Assembly (NCBI GenBank): GCA_037447655.1
Contig: JBBHKE010002122.1
Coordinates: 1 to 64,000 of the forward strand
Source: Zygnema cylindricum
Lineage: Eukaryota; Streptophyta; Zygnematophyceae; Zygnematales; Zygnemataceae
Length of the DNA stretch: 64,000 bases
Direction: 5' to 3'
A model generated the notes under the pieces. It worked only from the letters and a program-made list of their open reading frames with translations. It made no database searches and was not told the DNA's origin. The translations under genes and the position numbers were made by a program. Positions 20,544 to 33,060 of this stretch are shown here, piece after piece. Within the stretch, counting starts at the first letter, position 1. Every line of letters begins with the position of its first letter.

Positions 20544-23500
20544 NNNNNNNNNNNNNNNNNNNNNGTACTAACCAACAACTAAGGATTAGAGTGCACACCT
20601 CTGTTTTTTAAAACAAAGGAAACTAATTCCACATGTATGAAAGAACAAGGAACCGTGAAACCGGTGTTTCAGCACTCTCATACAATCTGGGAGCTTGTTT
20701 AACACTTACACAAAGGAACTTAAAACAAGCGTGCATGCAAATGACAAACGAAAAAAAAAAATGGATTTTCAAAACTATGTTTAACCACATGTTATTTTGT
20801 TTTTGATGGTGTTTTTAATCCGTGTTTGGTGTCCTCCAACTCTATGTTTACCATCTAAAAGTCTTACACGAAAAAGCAGAACCATGGTACAAACATGCAG
20901 GTAAAAGAGGAAGTAAATAACAAAACAAGTTACTATACATGTTTAAAAGAACTCGATTGTCTCCACACGTGAGATTAGGAATCAACAACCAATCATGTTT
21001 GAATGCTCTCGTACCATCTGGAGGACTTGCACAACATAACCTCCTCTCGTCCTCATGGGCCACATCAAGACCGATCATCCAGGAGCCCAAAGACACGTCT
21101 TCGTTCATATACTCGTGCAGCATCTGCCTGCAGCAGTGGCAGCACAGTCAAAATCGTTGTCGTACAAAAACGACGACAACTATTAGCTTAGAAAAAAACG
21201 CCAAGTGTTGTCGTAGAAAAGGAAAACGATCATTGTTATAGAAAAGGACGACGATCATTGTCATAGAAAAGGACAGACAAAATGTCATAGAGAAAGACCG
21301 ACAACCAGCATTGCAAAGAATATAACTGTGATTGGTGTCTCGGATGACACGGAGACAGTTGGTTAGTAATTTCGTTTTATACACAACTGTTTGTAATTTT
21401 GATATGCGCAGACAAACCCTTGAAACTCCTTGACAAGAAAACCTTGAAACTCAATCTGCATTTGGTGCCTGTCATTGTCAACTAATTACAAAAGCAAATG
21501 ATCCGGAATATTATCTCTCAATTCAGTACTTTTCTTTATGAGTCTAAATTTGGCAAGCATTGTCAAAAGGGTGAACCTATCAGCCAACCCACTTGTTAAG
21601 TGCTAAACATTGTCATTTGAGGAAGCTATACTTCTCAAAGGAAAACGGCCGAAATTGAAAAAAGTGAAACCATAAATGAATAAATTTGAGATACAAGTCT
21701 GGAACAATATACAGTTCTCGAAAAGGTCTTAACACTAGATAGGTTATAGGACCATAGGGAGGTTAGCTTAAAATTATTGAACGAACCTAAGGAAAAAGCC
21801 CAGTTCCAACTGCTTAACCCATCTCTCAATAAAATTATCGGGGATTTAAAGGAACTGTCTTGCGGCACAAACTAGACTAATCATGCTTACTACCTTGAAA
21901 ACTTTTACTAGATTTGGATACTGATGTATACATTAAAATGGTGCGAGGGAGGTGCTGTCCCACTCCGGAGAAATACCTGGGCTATCCAGTCTAAGGAAGG
22001 GGTCGAAAAAGGCAGCTGAGGAAAAGGCAGGATAAGAACGTAGTTGAAAAAGGTCGTATGGGAGGGAGGAAACGAAGTATGTGAGGATAACTACTTAAGA
22101 TCACAAAATTTACGGAATGAGAAATACAAAGCTGTCCTTACTCCGGAACTCATACAGCCTAAGAGCTTTCATATTTGAAAATTCTTTGTGATACATATGA
22201 CTGCAGAATAAAAGGCAAAAACAAAACAATGAAATATGTCGAATAAATCAAACGTGAAAAGACAGGAACAATCCACCACTATGAGAGTGGATTCTGATAG
22301 CATGTTGCATAACCGTGTTACTAATTCAAAAAAGGTCATATGAACAGTTCTACAGAATATGGTCAGGTGGGTTGTGTGCTCCACTTATGTTTAGTATTAA
22401 ATAGACATTAATCTCCTTAGAGCTATCTAAAAACCTAGCACCAAATTTGTTGGAGTGTGACAAAGATTGCTGAGAATTGAACAGCCAGCCTACCTGTTAA
22501 TAGAGATGTATAAAGCGAGTGCCCTGGATAATGCGTATATTTGGCCCGTGGCATGTCGGAAATAGCTGCACAAAAAGACAAAACCAGTCAAGTCAGTCAC
22601 TTTTATCAGCAGCTTTTGTCTGTCATTTTTGTCAATTCCAGTTTTCTGAAACTGGAAGCTTGCATCAGAGGAGAAAGATAATAATTTTCAAGATAGAAGT
22701 CCAAGCAGTTAACTACAGACTATGGGCACGGCTGTGAGTGCCAAATTCCCGCTTCCATTGTGACACTGATAACTGCCATGATTGTGGCTTTCGTTACCAA
22801 AATGGGCATTTCTACAGACCTGATAACATTTTCAGCACATTCTTAAGAAATTTACCTATTTCGTAAATATCTGCACGGATTAGCAATCAGAATGTACTAC
22901 ACATCTACAGTACTGAGCATTTCTAGAAGAACTATGAATGTGCAGAAATCGACACACCTATTCCAATCACTAAAACTTACATGTGACCACATTATATACA
23001 TATTTGCAGCATTCATCGCACAAAATATGTTTTATATCAATTGCTTCCTAATACATCCTTTCACTATGTTTATTGTAGACAGACTACCAGATGAGAAATC
23101 AGTATGGAAACTCGTCCATGCCGTTTCACTTCTGTCATTTAGGGCCTGCATGAATGCTTCTGGTGGCTAATTCGTCGTACATATTACTGCAGTTCACACT
23201 AATATTCAGGTGAACTTCCTAAAAGCAGTCTTTGACACGATATATACAGGCTAATCGTAGTAAGAGGCCACCTCCAATCATGTTTTTGTGTTGTTAAAGA
23301 AATAAGTGGTTTCATTGCAACATATGTACATGATGGGTTTTTGCACTTACTATTTGGCATCGCCAAATTTCCACCACTCCGGCTCATGCCATCTTTGGTT
23401 CCTGAAAGAAAAAACGAATCATCATGTTAGAAGCTATTTCTGGTGATAAACATAAGCAAACACAAAGGTCAGATTTTCAGAATGTGCTAATAGGTGATCA

Positions 23501-24420
23501 GACATGAAAAAAATACTGGAGTTATTGCAATGTCGGATTCCGGCTGTTTGCCGCTTGTACACTAAACGATAAGTAACCCCAAAATAACCGCCGTTTCTCT
23601 ACTGACTCCTTATTTACTTTTTATTACCAGTGAGAAAAAACCAGTAATGCCAGTATCTCAAGTAACGCCAGTGTCCGTACATCAGGATAACTGAAGCTAC
23701 TGTAATAGTCGGTATTTTCTATGTGTAATTACACTATGACTAAAAACAATGTCAAGCTGGACATACATGGACGCATTGGTAGTAGGCCTTCCTGAACCCT
23801 CCAGGGCTGCCAAACTGAACTGATAGTTACAGAACAGTAAGAATCAATCAAAACGTGCTAAACCGGGAAAAGTAATTAAGGGTGAAAAAGCTTATTACTG
23901 GAGGAAAATTTGCCATGGAAAACGGGAATCCAAACAACCTTAATTTACATCTTTTGAATTGGACATCAATACATTAAATATGCCACAATAAGTAGCTGAA
24001 ATAACTTAGTGAAGGCACTCCAATTCAATAGAAAACAACAATAGAAAGTTTTTCTTTCTTGAGCACTGCCCCAAACGATAAAACACTTTTCGAAATGTAG
24101 ATGCCCCTGCAACAAGTATCCTCTGTAGATTCAAAACTTCCATATGAACCACCACTAGCCAAAGGAGATGATATAAGGGAAGCAAATCCTTGAGGCCTAA
24201 AAACAAGAGAGCTTGAAGAACAATAGTCCCACATAAGACATCTTGAGAAGTTGGGCATGGAAAACATACGGTTCAGTGAAGACTTCGCCTGATTTCATGC
24301 ATCCTACATAAACTCTCGGTTTGTCCCTGTGCCTTGTCAACATGAGGATAAGCTTATCTGCACGCCACTGCGTCCCACTCTGTTGCTCAGAGGCTTCACA
24401 AAGAGCTAACTCTTAATTCT

Positions 24421-24451
<31 letters not shown>

Positions 24452-27400
24452 CTTCTCTCTTTTTCTTTTCTTTCTTGCTTCTCTTAGAGCTCTTAGAGCT
24501 TTCTCTTGATTATTGTTTTCACCATCAACATAAACATTAACGGGAAGACTCCTTTACATTCCTCAAAGTTTAATGAACAATCGTAATCGTAATTGTATCC
24601 ACATCTTCTCTTGCCTCTCTCGCCCCTTCCCCTTCCCCTCTCTCCCCCCCCCCCCCCCCCCTCTCTCCCCCCCCCCCCCCCTCTCTCCTCTCTCCTGCTC
24701 TGTGTAGTTTTAAAAGCCCCAGTAAAGCCTCTGACACTTCAGCAAAACATTTGCCAGAGTCTCCAAATACACAATCTCCAATTTCCTGAAACGGAATAAG
24801 TTGACATCTTCATTGCAGATGACTCATACCTATAGAGACCTGGCAATACAACACTAAAAATGACAGTTGTACGACAACATGAAGAAACATGAAGAATTGC
24901 CATAAAAAGGAGGCGTATACAGGGGAGTTTTCCTTCTAAATTGAATTCCATGAAACCAAAATTACCCAAAATTGCCCTCAACAAATCTGGCAATACAACA
25001 CTAATACGACAAGATGAAGAGTTGCCACAAAAAAGAGGTGTATACAGGGGAACATCCCTTCTAAATTTAATTCCATGGACCCAAAATTGCTATCAACAAA
25101 CCAACAAGCTGCAAAACCGGAAGAGCAGCTCACTTAGATTAACATAGACATCGTCATCCACTTTAACATAGAAATCGGCATCCCAAGCGCTGACGGCTTC
25201 GGAAAAAAAATGTTTAGTTTTTTTAGGAAGCTCATCATATCCTTCCACATGATTTTCCTGCAGATGCAAAAACAGATTTCCTCCATCAGAATAAAGACCA
25301 ACATACGGATCATTAACACCAAGAGAATTTGCAAAAGCAGCAGTCAGAATAGAGGAAATTTGCAAGCATTACCAGAATAAGGAAATCTCCAGTCTGTTTC
25401 ATTTCTTCTTCAATTGCTTTATCCAGCGAGTCACCGCGATTTGCACTGCCAGGCGAATGAAGGCCCCATGAAAACAGTAAGTTGTTTCTGCATATGTTAA
25501 TAACAGCTAACCATACAACCTATGTTTTACTTTCAATACAATGATCCCAAGCTTTAATTACAGTTTTCAGACTATGCTACGATTGAATTAAGGAGTATTC
25601 ACTAAGAGCCAGGAAATTTATTTCAACCGTATTGATTACCGTTTTAAAACCCATAACCTTTTACTTAAGCTAAATGACAACTCTCTTGAAAATCAAAGGA
25701 AATGTTTCCCACCTCAAGCTTGCCGATTCTAAATAATAAAAAAAAAGTCAACAAATAATAATAAAATTACCGCCATTACCGACCAATATTTTGAAACTAA
25801 CCTGTGTCCAATCATAAATCGAACAACAATACCATGTTCTTCCTCCATCTTTCTGAAGTTAGCTCCTGGAAAAACATTACCAAGGCTTAGAGAGAAGGAC
25901 TCTTCCTCATAGATCCCCCTTCAAAAAAACTGGGGGGGATGTTCCCACAACACAAATGGAACTACTGCATGGGTTCTAGATGGAAGCAGGAAAAAAGAGA
26001 GTCCCTACGAACATCAAAGGGGTGGGAAGAGAGTGGGGAAACGAAGGGGAAGGGATGGGAAGGGACGGGAAGGGACCTGACAAACTGCAAGTAGCTAACA
26101 GCTCGTGAATGCAATATAAAAACAACAGTTTGAAAAAAGTCTCTGGTGGTCACAGACGAGGAAAATGAACATAAGCATAAATTCTCAAAATTATGACTAC
26201 TGACTACAAACCTTTTGACAACCAAGTATTGCGTATTGATTCTCGTCTTTTCCTCTCCCCAAAGCCAGTATTGATGCCTACAACAGCCAATAGTCGACCC
26301 TTAAAAGTTGTCATCGCGGTACTTGAATTTCTTATGGCTGATACATATCCTTCTGACTTGGCTGCCGCAACTTCCATTTCTAAAAGGGCTATTCGTTTTT
26401 TTTGTTCCCTGCAGGCAATAAAATCCATATTAAAAACCACAATACTTAGATAAAACGACATCTCAAAAAACTCATTCCTATTACAAGACATAATATTACT
26501 GTCGTATGTAACCGACGCCTATTCTTCCAGGCTTTAATAATCAAATGACAAAAGAGGTTAAGTTTAAAAAGTCCATACTAATAATGACCACGATAAGTAG
26601 AATAAAATCCTTGTAAAAAAATAGAATCCATGTTAATAATGACTACAATACTTAAAAGAAGTCAGAAACAACGTCTAGGAAAACTAACTCCAATTGCAAG
26701 TCAAATAAGGTTACTGTCATATTGGAACGATGCCAACTGCTCCAAGATTTAGTAATTAAATGAAACAAAAGACTGTGTTTAAAAATCCATATTTCTAATG
26801 ACCAACAGACGTAGACAAAAGACATCGAGGAAAACTCATTCCTATTACAAGACACACGTAAATGTAGTAATCAAGTGAAAGAAGAGGCTGTGTTTGTCAC
26901 TATACACTAACGAAATACTTCAAAGTACCTAATCCAAAAAATTCTCAATCCCATCTACATCGCAATGTTACAGAGATACACCTGGTTTTACCTCTCTATA
27001 CTTGAAAAGTTCAATTGTAAAGCTAACAAAAGTACAAAATTTACAAGAAAATGTAGGTGTACTTTGTTACATTGAGAACACTCCTGAATGAAACATAAAA
27101 ACATACTTACTTGATATCTATCTGTCTCATAGTTTCTTCATAAGTGACAGATCCACCTTTCTGCAAAATCATGCCAAAAAATTAAAGAAAGATTTGAACA
27201 CGATCACGGAGAGAAAAATTAAAGAAAGAACAAGAATAAAACTGGATAGTAACCGGAATCATGCACTCAGAGAATGCAATCGCTTCAACTAAAGAGCCTA
27301 AAAAAATAGAAACCACTTCAGCCTTTCTGCTACGCTTGGTCGTAGTTATAGCAATTAATAATTCTTTCATAGACCAGTGTTTGCCACGGGATGTGAAACA

Positions 27401-28269
27401 CTAAGGGGTATATAAATGAGAACGAGGGATATGGCTGAATAAGACGGATATAAATGAATAATCGTACCGTTGGTTTTGACGATCGAACAAGTTTCATGAG
27501 CTCTAATCTGATTTGCGCATCTTGCCACAACCTGAAGAAAATAAAATCGGAAGGGAGTAACCAGATTAAACTGGATATTTTTTTAATGGGGAATGCCATT
27601 TCTACAGAATCAAGACGAGTAACATAAAGTCACAACAAAGAAACTAGATTTAACTGCGTTTTTTATTTAGCAATGTCATGTTTACAGAATCCAAGCAAAA
27701 AAATAAGCCCACATGGAGAAGTCAAAACAAACGGTTTTATCTTCTACACAATGTAATTTTAAAGACTCAAAACAAAGATAAAATCCAAAAAAGATAAACA
27801 GAATCAGGCGTATCATTCAGTGACAAAAGCTTTAATAGGTTTTAAGCATTTTCTTAAACAAAAACAAGATTTCTAAACAACAGTATTTATGTAAAACGGG
27901 ATTTCTTAAACAGATTTTCTGTAAGCTTTAACTGAATCATGATTCAACAAACTTTACTAAAATGCCAGCTCTTCAACTAAAAAAGCAACTTCTCAAAATA
28001 CTAACACCGTCATATTTTCATAAATTCGAAATTTTATCACGACCATCATCAGAGCCATACATTTAAAATTTCTGACTGCTTAAGAATTGAAGCTGTTACA
28101 TTCTTCCAACGTGGAAGGAATCAAAGAAAATATTTTTTTCGAAATTTAAAGTTCTTCAAATTTGAAGTTCTTACCTTCCTCCGACGTAGAAGGAAGCCAA
28201 ACAAGATAATAGAATCAATATAAGGTTAGTGTTTCCAGCCCTCCCGGAAGATGCCACACGCCTTTGCAT
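20118..28269 (-). CDS. HPGT: GT31 beta-1,3-galactosyltransferase, hydroxyproline O-galactosyltransferase (HPGT) group
   Basis: This gene is predicted to add galactose to hydroxyproline of arabinogalactan proteins in the Golgi. The twelve exons are 28175-28269, 27468-27531, 27111-27160, 26212-26408, 25802-25865, 25373-25445, 25134-25257, 24270-24357, 23351-23401, 22494-22565, 21015-21127 and 20118-20236. They total 1110 nt, or 369 residues plus stop, with all phases consistent. Residues 13-30 form a signal anchor. [14 protein letters not shown] and [20 protein letters not shown] match HPGT N-termini. [20 protein letters not shown], the DDD metal-binding motif (215-217, in [10 protein letters not shown]), [28 protein letters not shown] and EDVSLGSW (302-309) are the GT31 core. 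The last exon encodes a Cys-rich [11 protein letters not shown] tail typical of the related B3GALT group. Intron 11 holds a CT microsatellite and an assembly gap. HPGT versus B3GALT assignment rests on the N-terminus, so activity is inference. Confidence 0.9.
20250..20543. repeat. GA-rich tract and pure (AG)n in HPGT-like intron 11
   Basis: Interrupted GAGAGG sequence is followed by pure AG from about 20471 up to the gap. On the gene's sense strand it is CT and lies upstream of the last exon (acceptor at 20237). Confidence 0.9.
20544..20564. other. Assembly gap (21 N)
   Basis: Twenty-one N sit at the end of the (AG)n tract inside intron 11 of the HPGT-like gene. The true microsatellite length is unknown. 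Confidence 0.99.
24610..24700. repeat. Poly-C / CTCTCC tract in HPGT-like intron 7
   Basis: Two runs of 15 or more C are separated by CTCTCT. On the gene's sense strand the tract is G-rich, with G-quadruplex potential. Confidence 0.85.
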
Positions 28270-30303
28270 GGCCGATTATTGGTCAACTTCGATTCAAAAG
28301 CTAAACTTAAAAAAATACTTTCAAAGGTTCGACCACAGCCACACATTTCCAGTAACAATTTATTTTATGTTCTAATCCTGCTTCAATCAAAAACAGAAGA
28401 TAACGTGATTTTCAAAACGCCATTCTTCTCCAGCATGGATATTCACAGCTACAGGCAAAAAAAGAGCTTGAAAATGTCATAATTTAGAAAGCAAAACAAG
28501 TTAAACTAAGGGCTGGTTGTTTGTAGCTTCTATAGACCTCAACATCTTGCTAAAAAACTTCAAGAATCTGATTTGAAAAAAAAAACCTAACTTTTTGTAA
28601 GCATACACCTAATCCTTGACTACAAATGCTTGAAGGTTAGACCAAGATCTTGCAGAAAAAAAACAATAATCTGATTGTAGGTTTTTTTTTTCTTCTTTAC
28701 TACTTGTTAACAAGTATCTAAACTCGGAAGTATTGACTGAAATCATGAACATTAGGGCAAAGATCTGCTTGGACTCTGAAAAATTCTGGCTGCAACATAT
28801 TGGAGCTTCTTCTAAGCTTGCAGCAATCTCCTTTGAGCACTGCAAAGATTCAACTTTGAAGGTTCAACTTTGGCAGTTTGACTTCCATTGTAACGTCACT
28901 TCTGCAAGTTACTTGCAATCCGTTCTATGTGAAGCCCGTTAAGTGTCACACTTGCGACCGTTCAGGAAAATTAGTCCTTACTGTCCAGTTAGATTTAGTT
29001 CCTGATTTCCACCAATGAGAATCCATCATTTACAATCACACGTGTGGTTTTTTATACGTGTAACCAACGGGTAAGATTGACCTTTAATTGTCGCGGGTGC
29101 GACGGTTCAGTAAAGCTTTCTGTGTAGCAGGCCGTAGTTACTAGTTAAGCATTTCACCAGTGAGAACCCATCATCTGTAACCGCAAACGTGATTTTCGAT
29201 ATTCGTAACGAACAGGCGAGATTGACCTTTAGGCTGTTAGCAGTTTTGGACACTTGTCGGCAGCATCGCACTTGCAAGAAGTGTCGTTCTATGTATAGTC
29301 CATCAAACACTACGGTAGCGACAGTTAGCCTAGCGATTAAGCCCTGGGTCTGCTTCCATTCTTTAAAGCAATTACCGTAGAACAGGAATACGATCGTACA
29401 GAAGTACAGAACGAATCATGTTGGTGATTCGTATGAACAATTTATTTCGTACATAATTTCGTGCAACTGTATATTTTACATTAGGTGGACAATTTAATGG
29501 TTTCATGTGTTTGTTAATAATTGACGATTTCCTAACCACCGTTTTGAGCTAAATGGCCGGTTATTGGGAAGTTTCAAAAATTATTGCGACGAATCGGCAG
29601 AGCCAGCTCATCATGGAAAACGGCAATTACAGGATTTTGTCCTTTTGCTGAGTACTTTTACTAAGGCCGTATACCCCATGTGCCAAAATAAGGATTTTTT
29701 CTGTCGCTTTCCTAAAAAATTATCGCCGTACCGCTAAGTTACATCCGTACGACAAAAATGAAAAAGTAAAATTAAAATTTGCGTCGTTGTCAAACTTCGA
29801 ATGTACTACAATTTGTCGTCTTCTGTTTTTTCACCCACGGCCACGTCAAGAAACGTCATCTTCGAACTTTACATTAAAACACATATCCTTTTAATTAAAG
29901 TATCACCTCTCCACAAATATGAAACAAATTCACAGGTGTCAAAACTTTTCAATATTTTCATACGATTTCAGACGACGAGGAAAAGTACACGATTTGTTAT
30001 GTTTTGCAGTTTTGTCCTTTTGCATCCAGTACGGTTCTTTTTTTGGAGGGGTAACAACTAACAAGATTCAGATGCGATTAAAATAACTATTGTTGTGTTT
30101 TTAGTCCTTTAGGATTTTGGTCTTTTACCTTTGTTGGTCATCAATTCTTTTTAGTGACAATCATGTTTTATACTTCGATGGTATTACCGGACAGGAGACG
30201 CAAAGGCAAAGGCATCCACAGTATTTCAAAGGGGTAAGGTAAAGGGCTGGAAGGTCATACGTCTACAATGTCACGCAAAGACATGCAACGTCACAAGCAG
30301 CTA
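28270..30303. other. Upstream region of the HPGT-like gene
   Basis: No exon is supported here. The region contains a diverged 145-bp direct duplicate (28954-29240). GTACG words become frequent after 29390. It presumably includes the HPGT promoter. Confidence 0.55.
28954..29240. repeat. Diverged 145-bp direct duplicate
   Basis: GCGACCGTTCAG at 28954 and GCGACGGTTCAG at 29099 open two copies. Both contain CCA(A/G)TGAGAA(T/C)CCATCAT and GATTGACCTTTA, so the period is 145 bp. Confidence 0.75.
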
Positions 30304-30311
30304 CAAAATAT

Positions 30312-31009
30312 TAGTGTTGTGTATCGGGTAAAAACTTATCGCGATAAATTCAATATTCGATATAATATCGAATAGCGAACGGTCAGAGGGCTCTATATAG
30401 CGCTCCGGGACCAACAAAAATTATGGTTGTATATTTGGTGGTAGGTGTCCGTACGGAAATAAATGTATGGTAAATCGTACTGATCACCCCCCCCCCCCCC
30501 CACGGCGGGGGGGGGGAGAGGAGGGAGAGAGGGGGGGGAGAGGGGGGGGGGGGGAGAGGGGGGGGGGAGAGGGGGGGGAGAAAGGAGGGGGGGAGAGGGG
30601 GGGAGAGGGGGGGGAGAGGGGGGGGGGGGGAGGGGAGGGGGGAGGGGGGGGGGGAGAGGGGGGGGGAGGGGGGGGGGAGAGGGGAGGGGAGGGGGGGGGG
30701 GAGAGGGGGGGGAGAGGGGGGGGAGAGGGGGGGGGGAGAGGAGGGGGGGAGAGGGGGGGGGGAGGGGGGGGGGGGGAGGGGGGGAGTGAGGGGAGTGAGG
30801 GGAGTGAGGGGGTTTTGAGAAAATTTTGGGACCCAACGTCCCTTCGATAAATCACGATGTAAACGCATTTAAAATATCGAACAAATACACTGGTCAAAAC
30901 CTTCGCGATATTGAGCTTATCAACGTATCGATGTGATATATCAATTATCGCGTACCCAAAAGTAAGTACATATTGAATATCGACGAGAGGCCTCCGATAC
31001 ACAACACTA
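30312..31009. mobile_element. hAT-type MITE with poly-G/C core, copy 1 (698 bp)
   Basis: TAGTGTTGTGTATCGG (30312-30327) is perfectly inverted at 30994-31009. Flanking 8-mers CAAAATAT and CAAAAAAT are a target duplication with one mismatch, as expected for hAT. The interior has ATCGATAT-type palindromes and a C14...CGGCGG...G-rich core. No transposase is present. Confidence 0.85.
30487..30811. repeat. Poly-C/poly-G inverted core and GGGGGAGA tract
   Basis: A C-run (30487-30500) faces over 300 bp of G-runs broken by AGA, inside the hAT-type MITE. Long Pro/Ser or Gly/Arg open frames across it are low-complexity artefacts. Confidence 0.9.
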
Positions 31010-31986
31010 CAAAAAATACGTGCGACAACACGGATTGCAAACGTTGACAATTGTAACAAACATTGTCGTCGTATACAAATGTCACAAACATAAGTTACGA
31101 TTTCGTTTTTACGCGTTTGGACATTAAAATACCAAGTACGTAGAATCATCACTACAATACAAACTAAGTTCGCCAAGTTACAACTTTATTAGGACACGAC
31201 CTAATTGTTTTTTGAAATCAAACTTTGAAAAAAAAAATCAACAAATTAACGTACACAATGAAAGTTCAAACTACACTATAAACTACGCACACAATTCATA
31301 CATTACGTTCTCTAGTCGATGTTTTTCTAGTAAGTTTTGTCATACGGAAGTATTGACATTCCATCTGTCCGCTTATGGTAAATTGATAAATGACCAAGGT
31401 AAAATTGGAAAGCGCTCTCGGTCTACTTCTTAAAACAATGATTGGAAAAATTAAGAAAGTTTACATCCAATAAAATAGTTAACAAAAATTCAACTACTAA
31501 TTTATTTTTAGTAAAAAATAAGTTGGACAAATAAGAATTAAATGTTGAAAGTATTAGTAGAACGAAATCCATCCACAACTTAATGGGCTTTGAGCAATGA
31601 TTTTTTTTTAAATACTTACTTTACAGGTGTGAAAGTTAAACCTAAAAAAAAATGGGTGGCGTTGTTTTTAGCGTTAATCAATGTTAAAATTGTCCCCGTA
31701 ATTTTTTTTCTTATTTATCAAGTGTGAGCTATACTCACATTACATTACAATTCACATGTAATGCTTCTACTAACGACCTAAGCCAATGGTTAGTGGCCAC
31801 AACCACCTCGCGTCACAATTACACACTTCAAAAACATAGCTAATAGAACCTCATTTTTGGTTCCATGACAAGAAAAATGTGTGCATCTAAAAAATATACT
31901 CGATTAAAGATCACCACTACCCAAATTCGAAGTCCACCATTTATCTTTCCAGTACCCTAATTTTGTTAGAAGTGATGATTTGCGAG
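31010..31986. other. AT-rich spacer left of the retrotransposon nest
   Basis: I see no gene or repeat structure of note here. The sequence is AT-rich with scattered GTACG words up to about 31250. Confidence 0.5.
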
Positions 31987-31991
31987 TAGCT

Positions 31992-33060
31992 TGCAACTCT
32001 GGAACCTCCATAGGTCCTCAGAGTAAGCAGCTCACACGAAGCCACTGGGATAACCATGACCCATTTGTGTTTCAGCAAGAATAACTCTCACCCTCACAGA
32101 CAAAAACTCTAACCACCTTCACCCCTGTGAAGGCAAGACTCCTCTAAGTCCATAGCAAAAAGAATCTGTGAATTTGCTCCCCTAAGCAGTAAGTTATGAC
32201 TGGTAAGAAATGACCTTTATATTTACAAGCTCTCTTAGAGAGAGGTACCTAAATATCACTAAGTCTTGGTCTGCCTACTCACGACTACCTACTACTAAAC
32301 CCTAGTCCAATAGGAACATTATATAGTACAAGAAGGTATAATGGGCGATGTACTTATTGTACGTCTATTGTACGACATAGTCTACAAGGTAACACCTCTC
32401 AAATTGGGAGCCATGGTTCTTCCTCCCATCTTCTCCGGTATCAAATAATGCAGCGCCACTTGGCACCGCGTGACGTTATCTTTGAATACCGCCAAAAGCT
32501 TACTTCGGGTGGCGGCTACAATGTTGGCCGTCCGATCGAAAAACATATTTTACACGGTCCAAATTCGCGTACATGTAAGAATTGTTCTTCTTCGTTAGTT
32601 TGGTGCTAATTAGCTGTTGCGTTTATGTTTATATATCTTTGAAATCTGTTACATATATCGTTTCGTAGCGCCTTAATCGTTAAGGCTCCCGGCTATATAG
32701 AATATAGAGGTCGCATGTTCAAATCCCAACTGAGGCAAAATTAAGGTAAAATATCATCTACATCAAAATCTACCACTTTCTAAATATGGCGGCAGCCATG
32801 GCGTGCCTTTGATCCTCACTCTCTCTCTTTAAAGTATAACTAAGATATAGAAGTGAACTGTTAATTACCTATTTTCAACAACCACTGCATGTCTCTCTCT
32901 GGAAAGCAAAGGCAGCCATGGCTCTAGCTCCATGTTCAACCTTCAGTGACTGCGACAAGTGAGGGAGTTGAAGATAAAAGTTAGAGGTAGACTGTCTCGG
33001 CTTCTTTTCTACATTTCATTTTAGACCTAGAAAATACTAAAAGAACCAATAATTTTTACA
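31992..33060 (-). repeat. 3' LTR of copia element A
   Basis: 1069 bp, opening TGCAACTCTGG and closing TTTTTACA in plus-strand view. It matches the right LTR with many substitutions, as expected for an old insertion. It contains a tRNA-like antisense segment at 32665-32730. Confidence 0.93.
32665..32730 (+). other. tRNA-like segment in the 3' LTR of A (antisense to element)
   Basis: CTTAATCGTTAAG resembles a D arm and ATGTTCAAATCCC a T arm (B-box). Spacing suggests a class II (Ser/Leu-like) tRNA origin. There is no complete acceptor stem, so it is not a functional tRNA gene. Confidence 0.55.

Noticed and set aside
20153-20578. Open frames across the (AG)n tract and the gap
   Set aside because: Microsatellite plus N; only 20118-20236 is coding, in another frame.
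20848-21014. Read-through extension of HPGT-like exon 11 to a stop at 20848
   Set aside because: A GT donor follows PPDG at 21015, and a downstream exon (20118-20236) restores the conserved Cys-rich GT31 tail in the right phase.
30383-31176. Open frames of 127-230 codons, Pro/Ser- or Gly-rich
   Set aside because: They cross the poly-G/C core of a MITE and have no non-repetitive conserved part.
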